From NCBI GenBank assembly GCA_937901695.1, contig CALDJN010000408.1, positions 1 to 9,046 on the forward strand: a DNA stretch of 9,046 nucleotides, read 5' to 3'. Shown piece after piece: positions 5,428 through 9,046 of this stretch. Under the pieces are notes generated by a model. It made no database searches and was not told the DNA's origin. It saw only the letters and a program-made list of their open reading frames with translations. This DNA is from an uncultured Anaerocolumna sp. Lineage in GTDB: Bacteria; Bacillota; Clostridia; Lachnospirales; Lachnospiraceae. The position numbers and the translations under genes were made by a program. Every line of letters starts with the position of its first letter. Position 1 is the stretch's first letter.

Positions 5428-6303
5428 ATTATAAAAAGAGGGTATATTATAGCATGTTTATCCGCAACGTGTTTTGGATTGGCATCAATTTTTGGAAAAT
5501 GTTCTTATAATGGTGGAAACACGGCTATTTCCATGACCTTTTATAGGGCGTTGATTACTGTAGGAATCATATATCTTATATTGTCTATAAAAAAGAAGCA
5601 ATTTTCCGTTGGGAAAAAATATATCCCGCAAATCATTATTTTGGGAATATTTGGTCAGACATTAACAACCATCTTGATAAATATGGCTTATTATTACATA
5701 CCAGCTGGAACAGCATTAACATTGCATTTTTTGTACCCGGCAATTGTAACTTTGGTTTGTGTGCTTTTTTTAAAAGAAAAGGTTTCCATTATAAAATTAT
5801 TCGTTATTTTTGTTGCTTTTTTGGGAACGTTATTCTTTTTTGATGGTCTGACTTCTGATGGAACAGCAGGTTTAATATTTGCATTAACGTCAAGTGTTAC
5901 ATGGGCTTTTTACATAATATATTTAGAAAAATCCCAGCTTTCAAATATTGATCCATTTTTATTAGCATTTTATCAGTGTATTATTTTAGCGGTTTGCTGC
6001 TTTATATGGGGAAACTTTACTGGAGAGATGAGATATATTATTTCCGCATCCGGATGGTTTAATATTGTTGTTTCTGCAATACTATTTTGTCTGGCTATAG
6101 TATTATTACAAATTGGAGTAAATTTATTAGGTTCTACCACTGCCTCGATTTTAGGCGTTTTTGAACCAATCTCAAGTTTGCTTTTTGGCTTTATAATTTT
6201 ACATGAAATGATTTCTAAAAAACAAATCATTGGAACGATAATTATTCTTATTGCAGTTGTTGTTTTAATGATAGGGGACAGAAAAGTAAATAGTGTTGAA
6301 TAA
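5425..6303 (+). CDS. EamA-family (drug/metabolite superfamily) transporter
   Basis: A 292-residue integral membrane protein with about ten hydrophobic segments arranged as two EamA repeats, each about 140 residues. The first repeat ends in the typical pattern AGTALTLHFLYPAIVTLVCVLFLKEKVS (94-121) and LGTLFFF. The second ends in STTASILGVFEPISSLLFGFIILHEMISKKQIIGTIIILIAVVVL (237-281). Members of this family move metabolites, often outwards. The substrate cannot be read from sequence. Its place as first gene of an operon with adenosine deaminase, 18 bases apart and controlled by a PurR-like repressor, suggests a purine nucleoside or base. It is expressed from the perfect promoter at 5347-5375. 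The TTG start with close-set ribosome site may limit its translation compared with the downstream genes. It appears complete. Confidence 0.88.
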   Translation: MIIKRGYIIACLSATCFGLASIFGKCSYNGGNTAISMTFYRALITVGIIYLILSIKKKQFSVGKKYIPQIIILGIFGQTLTTILINMAYYYIPAGTALTLHFLYPAIVTLVCVLFLKEKVSIIKLFVIFVAFLGTLFFFDGLTSDGTAGLIFALTSSVTWAFYIIYLEKSQLSNIDPFLLAFYQCIILAVCCFIWGNFTGEMRYIISASGWFNIVVSAILFCLAIVLLQIGVNLLGSTTASILGVFEPISSLLFGFIILHEMISKKQIIGTIIILIAVVVLMIGDRKVNSVE

Positions 6304-6321
6304 TTATTAGGAGATATATTT

Positions 6322-7362
6322 ATGTCTAAATTGTCTGTATTAAAAGAATTGCCCAAGGTTGAGCTTCATTTACATCTTGATGGCTGCATTGATGTACATA
6401 GTGCCCATGGGATGCTGCAAGAAGCTAATGTACCAAGAAAATATAGGAATATGCCTGTTTCAGAGTTAAAGAAGATTATGGTAGTAGATAAATCTTTGAA
6501 ATCTCAGAAGGAATTACTTGAGTATTTTCGTATTCCAACAATGATATTACAAACTGGGAATAATTTAAAGCGTGCATATTATGAGTTATGTAAAATAAAA
6601 AAAGACGATAATGTATGCTATTGTGAGGTGAGATTTGCACCTCAGCTTCACACCCTGGGCGGTCTTACTTTTGACGAGATTATGTTATCTGTATTAGAAG
6701 GAAAAAGACAAGGAGAAAGAGATTTCGGTATTTTAACTAATATAATTATTGTAGGTCTAAAAGACAGAACTTCCAATGAAAATATTGAAATGCTGGAAGA
6801 AATTAAAAAGTATAAAGATTTTGGTGTTATTGCAGTTGATTGTGCAGGAGTTGAAGAGGATTTTTCCATAATGGAGCAGCAAAAATTTTTGTTGAGAGCA
6901 AGAGAGCGGGGATTTAAAATAACATTTCACTGTGGTGAAGTCAAGGAAAGTCTGGATGATTTAATAAATATGACCCAGGCTGTTACTCCGGACAGAATAG
7001 CCCATGGCTCTATAGCCATTGGTTCTCTTGATTTTTGCAAGGAATTGATTAAAAAAAACATTATGTTGGATATTTGTCCCACAAGTAATCTGCAAGCAGG
7101 TTTATACCAAAAATACAGTGAGGTTCCACTTAAAAGTCTTTATGACATGGGTGTACCAATTAGCATAAATACGGATGATACAGTTTTATCAGATATTTCT
7201 TTAAGTGAAGAATTGAATTTGGTATTACAAAACTCCAATCTTACGTTAAAGGAGTTAATTGATATGAACTTTAAAGCTTTGGAACATTCCTTTGCTGATG
7301 ATAAAACAAAAGAAGTTATTTTAAATAAAATAAATATATTTTTGAAAGGAAAATTAATATGA
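6322..7362 (+). CDS. add: Adenosine deaminase
   Basis: A cytoplasmic zinc-dependent amidohydrolase converting adenosine (or deoxyadenosine) to inosine and ammonia. It has 346 residues, a normal length. All catalytic landmarks are present: VELHLHLDG (13-21, metal ligands His16 and His18), FHCGE (202-206, metal ligand His203 and catalytic Glu206), RIAHG (225-229, His228), CPTSN (252-256) and NTDD (283-286, Asp285 and Asp286). HCGE in place of the more usual HAGE is a minor variant. A related activity, adenine deamination or 6-aminodeoxyfutalosine deamination, is possible in this superfamily, but the neighbours fit adenosine best. AGGAGA (6309-6314), 7 bases before the ATG, is the best ribosome site in the operon. 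The stop codon overlaps the fhs start by four bases (ATGA), which implies coupled translation. Confidence 0.93.
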   Translation: MSKLSVLKELPKVELHLHLDGCIDVHSAHGMLQEANVPRKYRNMPVSELKKIMVVDKSLKSQKELLEYFRIPTMILQTGNNLKRAYYELCKIKKDDNVCYCEVRFAPQLHTLGGLTFDEIMLSVLEGKRQGERDFGILTNIIIVGLKDRTSNENIEMLEEIKKYKDFGVIAVDCAGVEEDFSIMEQQKFLLRARERGFKITFHCGEVKESLDDLINMTQAVTPDRIAHGSIAIGSLDFCKELIKKNIMLDICPTSNLQAGLYQKYSEVPLKSLYDMGVPISINTDDTVLSDISLSEELNLVLQNSNLTLKELIDMNFKALEHSFADDKTKEVILNKINIFLKGKLI

Positions 7363-9032
7363 ACTATAAAACTGATATTGAAATTGCACAGGAAAATGTT
7401 ATGGATCCAATAAGTCAGGTTGCCAGTCAAATTCATATCGATGAGAAGTACATCGAACACTATGGTAAGTATAAGGCGAAAATAAATACAGATCTTTTGC
7501 GCGATACAAAAGCAGAAAATGGGAAATTAGTATTGGTCACAGCTATTAACCCTACACCTGCAGGAGAAGGAAAAACTACCACTACAGTAGGCTTGGCAGA
7601 TGGGCTGAAGAAAATAGGGAAAAATGTAATGGCTACTTTGAGAGAACCCTCATTAGGACCTGTGTTTGGGGTAAAGGGTGGTGCAGCTGGCGGTGGATAT
7701 GCACAGGTTGTTCCTATGGAAGATATTAATTTGCATTTTACAGGGGATTTCCATGCTATTGGCAGTGCGAATAATTTACTTGCAGCCATGATTGATAATC
7801 ATATCTATCAAGGAAATAGTTTAAGAATTGATCCTAAGAAAATAACCTGGCGCAGATGCGTTGATATGAATGACAGGCAATTAAGAAACATTGTCTGTGG
7901 TTTAGGTGGACAAACCAACGGATGTACACGTGAAGATGGTTATGATATTACTGTGGCATCAGAAGTGATGGCTTGTTTGTGTCTGGCTACTGGTCTAAAT
8001 GATTTAAAAGAGAGAATTTCAAAAATTATAATCGGTTATACATACGATAACACCTCGGTAACAGTAAAACAGTTAAATGCTCAAGGAGCTATGACAGCCT
8101 TACTGAAAGATGCAATTAAGCCAAATCTTGTTCAAACATTGGAGCATACTCCGGTTTTGATTCATGGTGGTCCTTTTGCTAATATTGCACATGGCTGTAA
8201 CAGTGTAATTGCTACGAAGATGGCATTAAAACTAAGTGATTATGTTATTACAGAGGCAGGTTTTGGTGCCGATTTAGGTGCTGAGAAGTTTTTGGATATT
8301 AAGTGCAGAAGTTTAGGTGCTACTCCGGATGCTGTAGTTATTGTAGCTACAGTAAGGGCTTTAAAGAATCATGGAGGTGTAAGCAAGGAAAATCTTAGTA
8401 ATGAGAATTTAGATGCTTTAGAAAAAGGATTAGAAAATTTGCTGCAGCATGTTGATAACATTACAAATGTATTCAAACTGCCAGCGGTTGTGGCAATCAA
8501 TGCTTTTCCCACGGATACACAGGCAGAACTGGAACTAGTTGAAAGAAAATGCAAAGAATTAGGCGTAAGTGTCGTCTTGTCTGAAGTTTGGGCAAAAGGC
8601 GGAGAAGGTGGCATTGCTTTGGCTAATAAGGTAGTAGAACTATGTAATCAAAAAACAAAATTTGAGTTCTGCTATGATATGAATGACAATATTGAAGAAA
8701 AGTTAAATGCAATTGTTAAGAAAATTTATCGTGGAAATAGCGTAATTTTGACTCCCCAGGCTGCCAAACAGATGAAGGCTATTGAAAGTTTAGGTTTTGG
8801 AAATTTACCAATCTGTATGGCAAAAACTCAGTATAGCTTTTCTGATGATGCTAAAAAGATTGGTGCTCCCAAAAACTTTGATATTACAGTCAGGAATCTT
8901 AAAATATCTGCAGGTGCAGGTTTTATAGTTGCTTTAACCGGTGACATAATGACTATGCCAGGCTTACCAAAAGTACCAGCTGCCGAAAAAATTGACGTGG
9001 ATGAACTTGGTAAAATATCAGGATTATTTTAA
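7359..9032 (+). CDS. fhs: Formate-tetrahydrofolate ligase (10-formyl-THF synthetase)
   Basis: It joins formate to tetrahydrofolate with ATP, giving 10-formyl-THF for purine synthesis or the Wood-Ljungdahl route. The reaction is reversible and yields ATP from formyl-THF in purine-fermenting clostridia. The 557-residue length is normal. Motifs include the nucleotide loop TPAGEGKTTTTVGL (66-79), REPSLGPVFGVKGGAAGGGY (95-114), DFHAIGSANNLLAA (130-143), FANIAHGCNSV, ITEAGFGADLGAEKF, AINAFPTDT, VWAKGGEGG and TMPGLPKVPAA near the C-terminus. GAAAGGA (7344-7350) lies 8 bases before the ATG, inside the end of add. The gene is complete. No terminator is seen in the 14 bases after it, so the operon may continue beyond the window. 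Its place under a purine-type repressor, not with other folate genes, is the notable point. Confidence 0.97.
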   Translation: MNYKTDIEIAQENVMDPISQVASQIHIDEKYIEHYGKYKAKINTDLLRDTKAENGKLVLVTAINPTPAGEGKTTTTVGLADGLKKIGKNVMATLREPSLGPVFGVKGGAAGGGYAQVVPMEDINLHFTGDFHAIGSANNLLAAMIDNHIYQGNSLRIDPKKITWRRCVDMNDRQLRNIVCGLGGQTNGCTREDGYDITVASEVMACLCLATGLNDLKERISKIIIGYTYDNTSVTVKQLNAQGAMTALLKDAIKPNLVQTLEHTPVLIHGGPFANIAHGCNSVIATKMALKLSDYVITEAGFGADLGAEKFLDIKCRSLGATPDAVVIVATVRALKNHGGVSKENLSNENLDALEKGLENLLQHVDNITNVFKLPAVVAINAFPTDTQAELELVERKCKELGVSVVLSEVWAKGGEGGIALANKVVELCNQKTKFEFCYDMNDNIEEKLNAIVKKIYRGNSVILTPQAAKQMKAIESLGFGNLPICMAKTQYSFSDDAKKIGAPKNFDITVRNLKISAGAGFIVALTGDIMTMPGLPKVPAAEKIDVDELGKISGLF

Positions 9033-9046
9033 GCTGATTTGAAGGG

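Noticed and set aside
5301..5510. Plus-strand open frame of 69 codons before and over the transporter start
   Set aside because: It begins upstream of the promoter, runs through the operator palindrome and overlaps the EamA frame. It has no ribosome site and no family resemblance.

Overview
The window is low-GC DNA with strong AGGAG-type ribosome sites, U-tailed hairpin terminators and sigma-A-like promoters. Its genes (split iron-sulfur serine dehydratase, PdaB-like deacetylase, formate-tetrahydrofolate ligase) point to an anaerobic, probably spore-forming clostridium, most likely Lachnospiraceae-like. This assignment rests on gene style and composition only; no ribosomal RNA or other marker is present. 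All genes lie on the + strand.

Left part (1-1197): a small stem at the very edge, an AT-rich region with a candidate promoter and a start-site hairpin, then a gene for a small two-helix membrane protein of unknown function (416-886). A structured stretch with a large terminator-like stem (889-983) follows. Middle part (1198-3811): sdaAB and sdaAA, the beta and alpha subunits of L-serine dehydratase (serine to pyruvate plus ammonia), separated by an unusual 190-base spacer holding two 30-base direct repeats. Next comes a membrane-anchored NodB-type polysaccharide deacetylase and a clear terminator. A 364-base gap (3812-4175) contains a long imperfect stem and the promoter of the next gene.

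Right part (4176-9032): a LacI/GalR regulator that closely resembles E. coli PurR in both its DNA-binding and effector-binding parts, closed by a strong terminator. Beyond that is a perfect-consensus promoter (TTGACA, 17 bases, TATAAT) whose -10 box lies inside a perfect 50-bp palindrome. It drives a tight three-gene operon: an EamA-family transporter, adenosine deaminase (add) and formate-tetrahydrofolate ligase (fhs). Gaps are 18 bases and then a 4-base overlap.

How it may fit together (inference): the LacI protein probably senses a purine-like ligand and controls the transporter-add-fhs operon through the palindrome. The operon would join purine nucleoside transport, deamination to inosine and the one-carbon (10-formyl-THF) pool. 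Serine dehydratase next door is compatible with a serine/glycine/one-carbon/purine theme, but it has its own transcription unit and may be there by chance. The regulator-palindrome-operon unit is the most interesting part of the window.
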